Shown piece after piece: positions 1 to 5,553 of a stretch of 10,628 nt of DNA. Position 1 is the stretch's first letter; each line of letters begins with the position of its first letter. The translations under genes and the position numbers were made by a program. The DNA comes from an uncultured Lachnospiraceae bacterium (GTDB taxonomy: Bacteria > Bacillota > Clostridia > Lachnospirales > Lachnospiraceae): NCBI GenBank assembly GCA_934376945.1, contig CAKRPI010000079.1, positions 1-10,628 of the forward strand, read 5' to 3'. The notes under the pieces are model-generated. The model saw only the letters and a list, made by a program, of their open reading frames with translations. It made no database searches and was not told where the DNA came from.

Positions 1-76
1 AACCTGGCTCGCTGGAGCTATTGAACAGGAAGCCCCCACTTCAAAATCGGAGATTTAAGTGGTGGGAGCATGTCAC
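1..76 (+). mobile_element. IS200/IS605-type right end with omegaRNA 3' hairpin
   Basis: An imperfect hairpin spans 33-66. CCCCCACTT (33-41) pairs with AAGTGG-T-GGG (57-66) with one bulged T, and an inner stem AAATC (44-48) / GATTT (52-56) closes on a GGA loop. The pattern GAAGCCCCCACTT...AAGTGGTGGGAG is typical of the subterminal structure of IS605-type right ends, which also forms the 3' end of the TnpB omegaRNA scaffold. The element boundary is probably near GTCAC (72-76), and the bases just beyond (about 77-96) would then be the omegaRNA guide. The exact cut site is inferred, and the left end lies outside the window. Confidence 0.6.
2..58 (+). CDS. tnpB: TnpB C-terminus (partial, IS200/IS605 family)
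   Basis: Only the last 18 codons lie in the window, reading TWLAGAIEQEAPTSKSEI and ending at TAA 56-58. The tail with the core QEAP is encoded by the start of the right-end hairpin (CAGGAAGCCCCC). Such a short tail running into the transposon-end hairpin is common in TnpB proteins, the RNA-guided nucleases of IS200/IS605 elements. TnpB cuts DNA using an omegaRNA made from the 3' end of its own gene. The catalytic RuvC and zinc-finger parts would lie to the left of the window and cannot be judged here. The call rests mainly on the adjoining hairpin; 18 residues alone are not diagnostic. The element could also be a decayed remnant. Confidence 0.5.
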   Translation, partial: TWLAGAIEQEAPTSKSEI

Positions 77-123
77 AATTCTGTTGCCTGAAAGATACTG
101 GTCTCGGCATTTTTGGGAATCAT

Positions 124-152
124 TTGACTTGGACAGTTTTCTTTGCTATCAT
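124..152 (+). promoter_or_regulatory. Promoter of the M20 peptidase gene
   Basis: TTGACT (124-129) and TATCAT (147-152) are separated by 17 bases, a good sigma-A pair. Transcription would start near 159, about 50 bases before the start codon. It lies outside the insertion-sequence end, so the gene does not depend on the element for expression. Confidence 0.6.
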
Positions 153-207
153 AGGTACGATATCCGATAAGTGAGCTGGGATTCCTTATGATCCGGCAGG
201 GAGCGAA

Positions 208-1362
208 ATGAATGCAGTAAAAAAAGAACAATTTGCAAAAGCACACGAAAAAGAATTATACGAACTGTTAAAACAGCTTGCGCATATTCCGGCGCCGACG
301 GGAAAAGAGGAAAAAAGAGCAGCATTCTGTCTGGACTGGCTGCATCGTCATGTCAGTCTGTCGGCATATCAGGATGCAGCAGGCAATGTGATCTGCCCGG
401 TTGGCGTATCAGAGGGCGCCTCGCTTATTGTTTTTGCAGCACATCTGGACGTGGTATTTCCGGATGAGGAGGAGCTTTCGGTTCGGGAGGAAAATGGACG
501 GATTTATGCACCGGGCGTCGGGGATGATACGGCAAATGTGTGTGCACTCCTTCTGGCTGCGAAGTATGCGGCAGCGATTGAAGAAGGAAAGAGGCCGGAA
601 AAGAAACGGAGTTCGGGCCTGTTGTTCGTATTCGGAGTCGGAGAAGAGGGACTTGGGAATCTGAAAGGAGCAAGGCAGATCTGCCGGGATTTCGGGGCAG
701 CCATAAAGGCTTACTATGCATTGGATCTGACGATGGAAACGTATACAGCCAGGGCGGTTGGCTCCCTTCGCTATTGTGTTACGGTAAGGGCAAAGGGTGG
801 TCATTCTTTTTCAGATTTTGGAAATACGAGTGCAAATGCCATTCTGGCAAAGCTGATCTGTACATTGTATGCACAGCAGGTTCCCGATGGCGGCCACACA
901 ACGTATAATGTTGGTGTGATTTCCGGCGGAACATCGGTGAATACAATTGCACAGAGAGCGGAGATGCTTTACGAAATTCGCTCAGATTGCCGGGAAGATC
1001 TGAAGAAAATGAAAGACAATTTTGATTGTCATGTGAAAGTACTTGAAAGAGAATTGCCGAAGGACTGTAGTCTTACCGTGGAGCAGATCGGAGAGCGGCC
1101 GTGTGAGGGTACAATAGACGAACAAAAAAGGAAAGAGCTGTTTGCCATCGTGGAAAACGCCGTCATGGACGCAGGGGTCAAAAAGCCAGAGCCTGTACCG
1201 TGCTCTACAGACTGTAATATTCCGCTTTCGCTTGGAATTCCTTCGGTTTGTATCGGAACGTACCGCGGCAGAGGCGCACATACAAGGGAAGAATACGTGG
1301 AACTTGCGTCGTTGCCTGCAGGACTTCGGATTGTGTTAAATCTCATTGAGCATTATTTGTGA
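208..1362 (+). CDS. M20-family zinc metallopeptidase (peptidase T-like)
   Basis: Cytoplasmic di-zinc hydrolase of the M20 (ArgE/DapE/PepT/CPG2) family, 384 residues, a usual family length; members trim short peptides or N-acylated amino acids. The full set of predicted metal and catalytic residues is visible: HLD (H79, D81), bridging Asp in GVGDDTAN (D106/D107), catalytic and ligand Glu pair GVGEEG (E146, E147), LDLT (D173), and GAHTREEY (H358). GGHSFSDFGNTSANA (197-211) marks the lid/dimerisation domain, roughly residues 185-295. There is no signal peptide. The ATG at 208 follows AGGGAG (198-203) at a short 4-base gap. The gene is monocistronic: leuA has its own promoter 117 bases downstream. 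No clear terminator follows. The exact substrate (tripeptide, dipeptide or acyl-amino acid) cannot be read from the sequence, so no gene symbol is given. Confidence 0.85.
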   Translation: MNAVKKEQFAKAHEKELYELLKQLAHIPAPTGKEEKRAAFCLDWLHRHVSLSAYQDAAGNVICPVGVSEGASLIVFAAHLDVVFPDEEELSVREENGRIYAPGVGDDTANVCALLLAAKYAAAIEEGKRPEKKRSSGLLFVFGVGEEGLGNLKGARQICRDFGAAIKAYYALDLTMETYTARAVGSLRYCVTVRAKGGHSFSDFGNTSANAILAKLICTLYAQQVPDGGHTTYNVGVISGGTSVNTIAQRAEMLYEIRSDCREDLKKMKDNFDCHVKVLERELPKDCSLTVEQIGERPCEGTIDEQKRKELFAIVENAVMDAGVKKPEPVPCSTDCNIPLSLGIPSVCIGTYRGRGAHTREEYVELASLPAGLRIVLNLIEHYL

Positions 1363-1424
1363 AAGTACGGCTGCAGAAGTATCTCAGAGACCTTCTATGT
1401 TACGGAACGGTATCCTTCTATTGT

Positions 1425-1479
1425 TGGCAGATCGAAAATTACAAAAAAAGATGGCAGATCGAAAATTATAAAAAAAGAT
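1425..1479 (+). repeat. Tandem 27-bp AT-rich duplication upstream of the leuA promoter
   Basis: Two adjacent 27-base copies at 1426-1452 and 1453-1479 differ at one base only (C1442 versus T1469). Each starts GGCAGATCGAAAATTA and ends in an A7 run followed by GAT. The last base of copy 2 is the first base of the -35 hexamer, so each copy places an A/T-rich, UP-element-like tract upstream of the promoter. Confidence 0.9.
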
Positions 1480-1507
1480 TGACAAATGAAAGCGTCAATG
1501 TTACAGT
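1479..1507 (+). promoter_or_regulatory. leuA promoter
   Basis: A perfect -35 TTGACA (1479-1484), a 17-base spacer and TACAGT (1502-1507). The start would be near 1514, some 50 bases before stem I of the T-box leader. The A-rich tract directly upstream would act as an UP element. Confidence 0.75.
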
Positions 1508-1561
1508 GTTACAAGAAAGCGAAAAGAAAAATGCAATGATGGGGAATAGTAAACTTGGGCT

Positions 1562-1896
1562 ACTTTTTTCAGAGAGATGTCGGTTGGTGTGAGACATCAG
1601 AAGTGCAAAGAAGAACTCACCCCTGAGCGGCTGTCCGAAATCTTGCTTCAACAAAGTCAGGTTCAGGAGCGCTGATGGCGATGTTTGAAAGCCAGCCAGC
1701 AAAAAGGAATCTGTTTCTTCCGGAAGAAAGCAGGGGAGTAGATGCAGACGGATTACCCGACCGTTACCCGGGCAGGATATAAAGCAGCTACTGTTCGTAT
1801 CCGTAGAGTGTATGAGAAATCATAAAAAAGAGTGGTACCGCGAAAGACTTGTAATCTTCCGTCTCTTGGGAATCTATCCCGGGAGGCGGTTTTTTT
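1562..1896 (+). promoter_or_regulatory. Leucine T-box riboswitch of leuA
   Basis: This leader binds tRNA-Leu and lets transcription continue only when the tRNA is uncharged. Stem I closes with TTCAG (1568-1572) / CTGAG (1623-1627). Its distal hairpin is GATGTC (1576-1581) / GACATC (1593-1598). The specifier strand GAACTCACC (1613-1621) carries the Leu codon CUC at 1616-1618. A further hairpin, probably stem III, lies at 1711-1733. The T-box AGTGGTACCGCG is at 1831-1842; its TGGT (1833-1836) would pair with ACCA, matching the A discriminator of tRNA-Leu. The antiterminator can form from AAGAG (1828-1832) and CTCTT (1863-1867), which overlaps the 5' arm of the terminator. The specifier matches the downstream gene. 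Confidence 0.93.
1859..1896 (+). terminator. Attenuator terminator of the leuA T-box
   Basis: CCGTCTCTTGGGA (1859-1871) pairs over 13 bp, three of them wobble pairs, with TCCCGGGAGGCGG (1877-1889), followed by seven T (1890-1896). Formation of the antiterminator removes bases 1863-1867 from this stem. Confidence 0.9.
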
Positions 1897-1912
1897 GCGC
1901 TTCCGAAGAGTT

Positions 1913-1940
1913 CCGGATCATCACCAAAGCAGTGATCCGG
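1913..1940 (+). other. Hairpin in the leuA 5' UTR after the attenuator
   Basis: CCGGATCA (1913-1920) and TGATCCGG (1933-1940) form a perfect 8-bp stem with a 12-base loop. It has no T-run and so is not a terminator. It lies 73 bases before the leuA start, in the read-through transcript only. It may affect RNA stability or separate the leader from the ribosome binding site; its role is unknown. Confidence 0.55.
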
Positions 1941-2012
1941 TGCAGAGCTATGCAGCAAAGCGGGCCGGAGTGGTTCGCCGGAAAAAATACGTGCGAAAAG
2001 GAGAACAAAACT

Positions 2013-3677
2013 ATGATGAATCCGAAGAAATATGTGAGACAGTATTTTATGCCACCGGTTTCCTGTATGAAGTGGGCAGAAAAGGAATATGTAGATCATG
2101 CACCGATCTGGTGTAGCGTGGATCTGCGTGATGGCAATCAGGCATTGGTTGTGCCAATGTCACTGGAACAGAAGGTGAAATTTTTTAAGCTTCTGGTCGA
2201 TATCGGATTTAAAGAGATTGAAGTTGGATTTCCGGCGGCCTCGGATACAGAGTATCAGTTCCTGCGCACTTTGATCGAACAGGATCTGATTCCGGAGGAT
2301 GTCACGATTCAGGTGCTGACCCAGGCGAGGGAGCATATTATTCGTAAGACATTCGAAGCTTTAAAGGGTGCAAAGCATGCAATTGTGCACGTTTACAATT
2401 CTACCTCACTGGCACAAAGAGAGCAGGTATTCCGCAAATCAAAAGAGGAGATCAAGCAGATCGCGGTAGAAGGCGCTGCGCTTTTAAAGAAGCTTGCGGA
2501 TGAGGAGCATGCATCCTATCAGTTTGAATACAGTCCGGAAAGCTTTACCGGTACGGAAATCGATTATGCCGCAGAGGTTTGCAATGCCGTTCTGGATGTA
2601 TGGCAGCCAACTGCAGATCGCAAGGCGATCATCAACCTGCCAAGTACGGTGCAGATGTCGATGCCGCACGTTTATGCGAGCCAGATCGAGTATATGAGCA
2701 GTCACTTAAAATACCGCGAAAATGTAGTTCTTTCTCTTCACCCGCATAATGACAGAGGCTGTGGTATTTCTGACGCAGAGATGGGAATTCTTGCAGGTGC
2801 AGATCGTATTGAAGGTACTTTGTTTGGAAACGGTGAGCGTACCGGAAACGTGGATATCGTAACCCTTGCTTTAAATATGTACGCACAGGGAGTAGATCCA
2901 AAGCTTGATTTTACGGATATGCCATATATAACCGAATCGTATGAGACGTACACCGGTATGAAGGTAGATGAGAGAAGCCCGTACGGAGGCGGTCTTGTAT
3001 TTGCAGCATTTTCCGGTTCTCACCAGGATGCGATCGCAAAGGGCATGAAATATCGGGAAGAGAATCACTGTGATACATGGACAGTACCGTATCTGCCGAT
3101 CGATCCGACGGATATCGGACGTTCCTATGATGCAGATGTAATCCGTATCAACAGCCAGTCCGGAAAAGGCGGCGTAGGATATATTCTGGAGCAGCATTAC
3201 GGACTGAAGCTTCCGAAGAAGATGCGTGAGGCGATGGGATACGCAACAAAGAGCGTTTCCGATGTACAGCATAAGGAACTGCAGCCGGATGAAATTTTCC
3301 AGATCTTCAAGGATAAATTTGAGAATATTACAGAGCCGTATAAGATTGAAGAGGTACATTTCAAGCAGCATAATGGAATTATCGCTGAGGTAACGGCAAC
3401 GTACGAAGGAAAGACGAGTGTCATTGTTGCATCCGGAAACGGTCGTCTCAATGCAGTAAGCAATGCGATGAAGAAGCATTTCCGTCTGGAGTATGATTTT
3501 GTTACGTATGAGGAGCATGCATTGGAACAGAGCTCTTCTTCCCGTGCAATTGCGTATGTTGGAATTCGTGATAAATCAGGTAATCTGCACTGGGGTGCAG
3601 GCGTGGATGCCGATATCATCCATGCATCAATCGATGCGCTACTGACCGCAATCAATCACATGGTATCAGCAAAATAA
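2013..3677 (+). CDS. leuA: 2-isopropylmalate synthase, long (yeast/actinobacterial) type
   Basis: First committed step of leucine synthesis: acetyl-CoA plus 2-oxoisovalerate gives 2-isopropylmalate. The protein is 554 residues. The start at 2013 is set by AAGGAG (1998-2003), 9 bases upstream. The frame stays open further upstream, but that stretch is the T-box leader. The TIM barrel begins at WCSVDLRDGNQALVVPM (33-49), with metal ligand D40, and holds the HPH pair in LSLHPHND (H243, H245) and GNGERTGN (272-279). The C-terminal LeuA dimer domain (about 440-554) binds leucine for feedback inhibition in characterised relatives. Length and the motif around residue 40 point to the yeast/Corynebacterium type rather than the shorter E. 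coli type. It stands alone, without leuBCD, and is controlled by the T-box upstream. Citramalate or homocitrate synthase is much less likely given the Leu specifier. Confidence 0.95.
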   Translation: MMNPKKYVRQYFMPPVSCMKWAEKEYVDHAPIWCSVDLRDGNQALVVPMSLEQKVKFFKLLVDIGFKEIEVGFPAASDTEYQFLRTLIEQDLIPEDVTIQVLTQAREHIIRKTFEALKGAKHAIVHVYNSTSLAQREQVFRKSKEEIKQIAVEGAALLKKLADEEHASYQFEYSPESFTGTEIDYAAEVCNAVLDVWQPTADRKAIINLPSTVQMSMPHVYASQIEYMSSHLKYRENVVLSLHPHNDRGCGISDAEMGILAGADRIEGTLFGNGERTGNVDIVTLALNMYAQGVDPKLDFTDMPYITESYETYTGMKVDERSPYGGGLVFAAFSGSHQDAIAKGMKYREENHCDTWTVPYLPIDPTDIGRSYDADVIRINSQSGKGGVGYILEQHYGLKLPKKMREAMGYATKSVSDVQHKELQPDEIFQIFKDKFENITEPYKIEEVHFKQHNGIIAEVTATYEGKTSVIVASGNGRLNAVSNAMKKHFRLEYDFVTYEEHALEQSSSSRAIAYVGIRDKSGNLHWGAGVDADIIHASIDALLTAINHMVSAK

Positions 3678-3688
3678 AAACAGCGAAC

Positions 3689-3728
3689 AAAGTAATATAA
3701 GAAATAAATAAAGCAATATAAGAAATAA
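3689..3728 (+). repeat. Tandem AT-rich repeat after leuA
   Basis: AAAGTAATATAAGAAATAA (3689-3707) is repeated at 3710-3728 with one change (T to C at the fifth base), a period of 21 bases. It lies between the leuA stop and the following hairpin. Confidence 0.85.
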
Positions 3729-3744
3729 TAAGGTGGAAGCGTGA

Positions 3745-3793
3745 AAAGCCACAATGTCAACTTAAATAAAAAACAGGTTGACATTGCGGCTTT
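3745..3793 (+). terminator. Long hairpin after leuA, probable terminator
   Basis: Bases 3745-3763 pair with 3775-3793 over 19 positions, with one A-C mismatch (3751/3787) and one wobble (3762/3776), around an A-rich 11-base loop. An A-run on the 5' side and CTTTCTCATTTT on the 3' side fit a rho-independent terminator of leuA, though the T-tract is interrupted. The 3' arm also contains the bioB -35 element. Confidence 0.6.
3753..3785. promoter_or_regulatory. Candidate BirA (biotin repressor) operator
   Basis: AATGTCAACT (3753-3762) and GGTTGACATT (3776-3785) form an inverted repeat with a 13-base spacer. From memory, biotin operators of Firmicutes follow roughly TGTNAACY, a 13-16 base spacer, then RGTTNACA; both halves fit. 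The right half covers the -35 of the bioB promoter, so binding would block RNA polymerase, and the target gene is bioB. The alternative is that the symmetry belongs only to the terminator stem. Confidence 0.5.
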
Positions 3794-3806
3794 CTCATTT
3801 TATACT
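3778..3806 (+). promoter_or_regulatory. bioB promoter
   Basis: A perfect -35 TTGACA (3778-3783), 17 bases, then TATACT (3801-3806). The start would be about 3813, giving a leader of roughly 120 bases before bioB. The -35 sits in the 3' half of an inverted repeat. Confidence 0.75.
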
Positions 3807-3931
3807 TTGTTTTATGGCTGCCGGAAAGGATGGTGCCGCCCGGAGCGTAAAAAGAAAAGACGGACGGATCATTTTCGGAAGACTGGCCGGAGAGAAGTAC
3901 GATAGAAAAAAGAAAGAAGGTAGTTAATATA

Positions 3932-4933
3932 ATGGAAGCAAAAGAAATTTTAGGCTTACTCAAAGACTGGGATGAGAGCCATGTGATGACAAAGGAGGAG
4001 GCACTGGCGATTCTGGAGTTGCCGGAAGAAGCAGAGGAAGTACTGATCGCTGCAGCTGAAAAGCTTCGTATAAAATATAAAGGAAAAAAGGTAAGCGTTC
4101 AGCTTTTGACGAATGTAAGAAGCGGTAACTGCTCGCAGAACTGTGCCTACTGTGCGCAGTCATGTGAGTCGCAGGCTGCCATTGAAAAATACCGCAGAGT
4201 TTCAGATGAAAAACTGTATGGAGATAATGATCTGGTTGATGAAAAGCATCTTGCAAGACATTGCATTGGTCTGAGTGGAATTCGGTTTACGGATGCAGAA
4301 ATTGAAGATCTGGCAGGAAGAATTCGTAAGATGAAGAAGAACGATACACAGATCTGCTGTTCTATCGGATTTCTGACAGAAAAACAGGCTGTTATGTTAA
4401 AAGATGCAGGGCTGAACCGGATCAACCACAATTTAAACAGCAGCCGTTCTTTTTACCCAAATATCTGCACTACACATACGTATGACCAGCGAATCGAAAA
4501 TATCCGGATGCTGCGCCGGGTTGGATTTGAAATGTGCTGCGGTGGGATTATCGGAATGGGAGAAAGTCACGGAGATGTCGTGGATATGCTGATGGATATC
4601 CGTGAAATACGTCCGGAGTCAGTGCCGATTAATTTCCTGCTTCCAATTGAAGGGACACGGCTGGCAGACCGTGATATTTCCGGTTTGACACCACAATATG
4701 GCATGAAGGTACTCTGTCTTGCGAGACTGATGGTACCGCAGTCGGATATCCGCTGTGCTGCAGGAAGAGAGGTTTATTTCAAGGGAATGGAACGTACGCT
4801 GTTTCGTGTGGTAGATTCCATTTTTGCATCCGGTTATCTGACAGCAGGCGGTCAGGGAATTGATGATACAATGAAAATGATCGCGGATGCCGGTTATTGC
4901 GGTGAGATTGAGAGTACAGACCGGGAAGAATAA
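3932..4933 (+). CDS. bioB: Biotin synthase (radical SAM)
   Basis: Converts dethiobiotin to biotin by sulfur insertion, using a radical-SAM [4Fe-4S] cluster and an auxiliary [2Fe-2S] cluster. The protein is 333 residues, usual for BioB. The radical SAM cluster motif is C67-x3-C71-x2-C74 in GNCSQNCAYCAQS. By alignment from memory with E. coli BioB, the second-cluster ligands are C111 (RHCIG), C142 (ICCSIG), C202 (MCCGG) and R274 (IRCAAGRE), so both clusters look intact. NHNLNSS (165-171), CTTHTYDQR (179-187), GIIGMGE (205-211) and YLTAGGQG (302-309) are further BioB signatures. The start follows AAGAAGG (3914-3920) at an 11-base gap. No other biotin gene is next to it. It is probably under BirA control. 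It ends in a terminator shared with the tRNA gene. Confidence 0.95.
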   Translation: MEAKEILGLLKDWDESHVMTKEEALAILELPEEAEEVLIAAAEKLRIKYKGKKVSVQLLTNVRSGNCSQNCAYCAQSCESQAAIEKYRRVSDEKLYGDNDLVDEKHLARHCIGLSGIRFTDAEIEDLAGRIRKMKKNDTQICCSIGFLTEKQAVMLKDAGLNRINHNLNSSRSFYPNICTTHTYDQRIENIRMLRRVGFEMCCGGIIGMGESHGDVVDMLMDIREIRPESVPINFLLPIEGTRLADRDISGLTPQYGMKVLCLARLMVPQSDIRCAAGREVYFKGMERTLFRVVDSIFASGYLTAGGQGIDDTMKMIADAGYCGEIESTDREE

Positions 4934-4964
4934 TAGAAAAGGAATAGCATAAACAGAAAGTATA

Positions 4965-4999
4965 AAAAAGCTTTGGAGCATTTTGCTCCAAAGCTTTTT
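4965..4999. terminator. Bidirectional terminator between bioB and tRNA-Leu
   Basis: AAAAAGCTTTGGAGCA (4965-4980) and TGCTCCAAAGCTTTTT (4984-4999) form a perfect 16-bp stem with a TTT loop. T-runs are present on both strands, so it can end bioB on the plus strand and the tRNA transcript on the minus strand. Confidence 0.92.
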
Positions 5000-5003
5000 G
5001 TAG

Positions 5004-5085
5004 TGCCGCTGGCCGGACTCGAACCGGCACGGTGTTATCCGCTTGATTTTGAGTCAAGTGCGTCTGCCAATTCCGCCACAGCGGC
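5004..5085 (-). tRNA. tRNA-Leu(CAA)
   Basis: 82 bases on the minus strand. The acceptor arms are GCCGCTG (from 5085) and CAGCGGC (ending 5005), with discriminator A at 5004. U8-G9 is followed by the D-arm with GGCAGACGC. The anticodon arm is CTTGA-CTCAAAA-TCAAG, with anticodon CAA at complement(5049..5051), which reads UUG. A long variable arm lies around GCGGATAACACCGT, as expected for class II tRNA-Leu, and the T-arm contains GGTTCGAGTCC. CCA is not encoded; CTA follows the discriminator. The anticodon differs from the CUC specifier of the leuA T-box, so this tRNA is not the ideal ligand of that riboswitch. Confidence 0.97.
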
Positions 5086-5104
5086 ACAAAACTGACACTT
5101 GAAT

Positions 5105-5133
5105 AGTCTAGCATATTTTTTCAAAGAATGCAA
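5105..5133 (-). promoter_or_regulatory. tRNA-Leu promoter
   Basis: On the minus strand, TTGCAT (5133-5128), a 17-base spacer and TAGACT (5110-5105). The start would be near 5098, leaving a leader of about a dozen bases before the mature tRNA. Confidence 0.6.
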
Positions 5134-5403
5134 GAGAAAAATTGAGAAAACAAATAAACAAATAAACAACAAATGTTCTTCATTTTTAATGTTAAAAAAA
5201 TATCAATAGAGAAGCGGGCGTTATAGCGTAAGGAAAGAAATGAAACAATCTGATTTTTATGATGATTTCTGCTGTAGTGCAAAACAGTGAAGAAAGCCAG
5301 GTGTTTCAAAGAAAAATCGGTGAAATAAATAAAAGCGAGCAATCAGTGTGGGAATATGTATAGAAAACAAGAAAATTAATAAAAATAAACGGCGAACTGC
5401 CAA
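5134..5403. other. AT-rich intergenic region, no gene recognised
   Basis: Between the tRNA promoter and the ldh promoter I see A-rich sequence with a short ACAAATAA-type repeat (about 5149-5168). A 16-codon reading frame (5240-5290) follows a weak AAGGAAAG site. The long minus-strand frame here has no recognisable motif and atypical composition, so I treat the region as non-coding. Confidence 0.5.
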
Positions 5404-5432
5404 TTGCGTAACGAATGCAATATCGTTAAAAT
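5404..5432 (+). promoter_or_regulatory. D-lactate dehydrogenase promoter
   Basis: TTGCGT (5404-5409), 17 bases, TAAAAT (5427-5432). The -10 lies inside the Rex-like box. Transcription would start near 5439, giving a leader of about 115 bases. Confidence 0.55.
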
Positions 5433-5440
5433 ATTAACAG
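5423..5440. promoter_or_regulatory. Candidate Rex operator
   Basis: The 18-base box TCGTTAA-AATA-TTAACAG holds a perfect inverted core GTTAA-N4-TTAAC (5425-5438). It differs at one base per half from the clostridial Rex pattern TTGTTAA-N4-TTAACAA. Rex is a repressor released by NADH, and fermentative dehydrogenases such as ldh are its classic targets. The box overlaps the -10 element, so bound Rex would block transcription at low NADH/NAD+. Confidence 0.65.
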
Positions 5441-5451
5441 AAACAAGGAGC

Positions 5452-5492
5452 GGACGTTTCTGAATTGTATAAAAGCAGGAAAATAAACGTCC
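5452..5492 (+). other. Inverted repeat in the ldh 5' UTR
   Basis: GGACGTTT (5452-5459) and AAACGTCC (5485-5492) are perfect complements separated by 25 bases, downstream of the predicted start and about 60 bases before the start codon. There is no T-run. It could be an RNA stem or a second operator. Confidence 0.5.
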
Positions 5493-5553
5493 CGAATATA
5501 TGGTATCAGATAACAACAGCGTAAAGTAGCAGGGCTACGGAAGGGAGCTTCAT

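Noticed and set aside
1363..1424. Possible terminator of the M20 gene (AGAAG...CTTCT)
   Set aside because: Only about 5 bp of stem and no T-run; not supportable.
1812..2012. In-frame N-terminal extension of leuA by 67 codons
   Set aside because: The stretch contains the T-box, the terminator and a hairpin. The ribosome binding site at 1998-2003 sets the start at 2013, where LeuA homology begins.
2871..3518. 215-codon minus-strand frame inside leuA
   Set aside because: It is antisense to a conserved enzyme with no domain of its own; a shadow of leuA codon usage.
5240..5290. 16-codon reading frame (MKQSDFYDDF...) after AAGGAAAG
   Set aside because: Very short, with no recognised promoter or similarity; easily due to chance in AT-rich DNA.
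5121..5342. 73-codon minus-strand frame rich in Phe, Leu and Ile
   Set aside because: It lies in AT-rich intergenic DNA and overlaps the tRNA promoter. It has no convincing start site, and its composition reflects A/T-rich codons.
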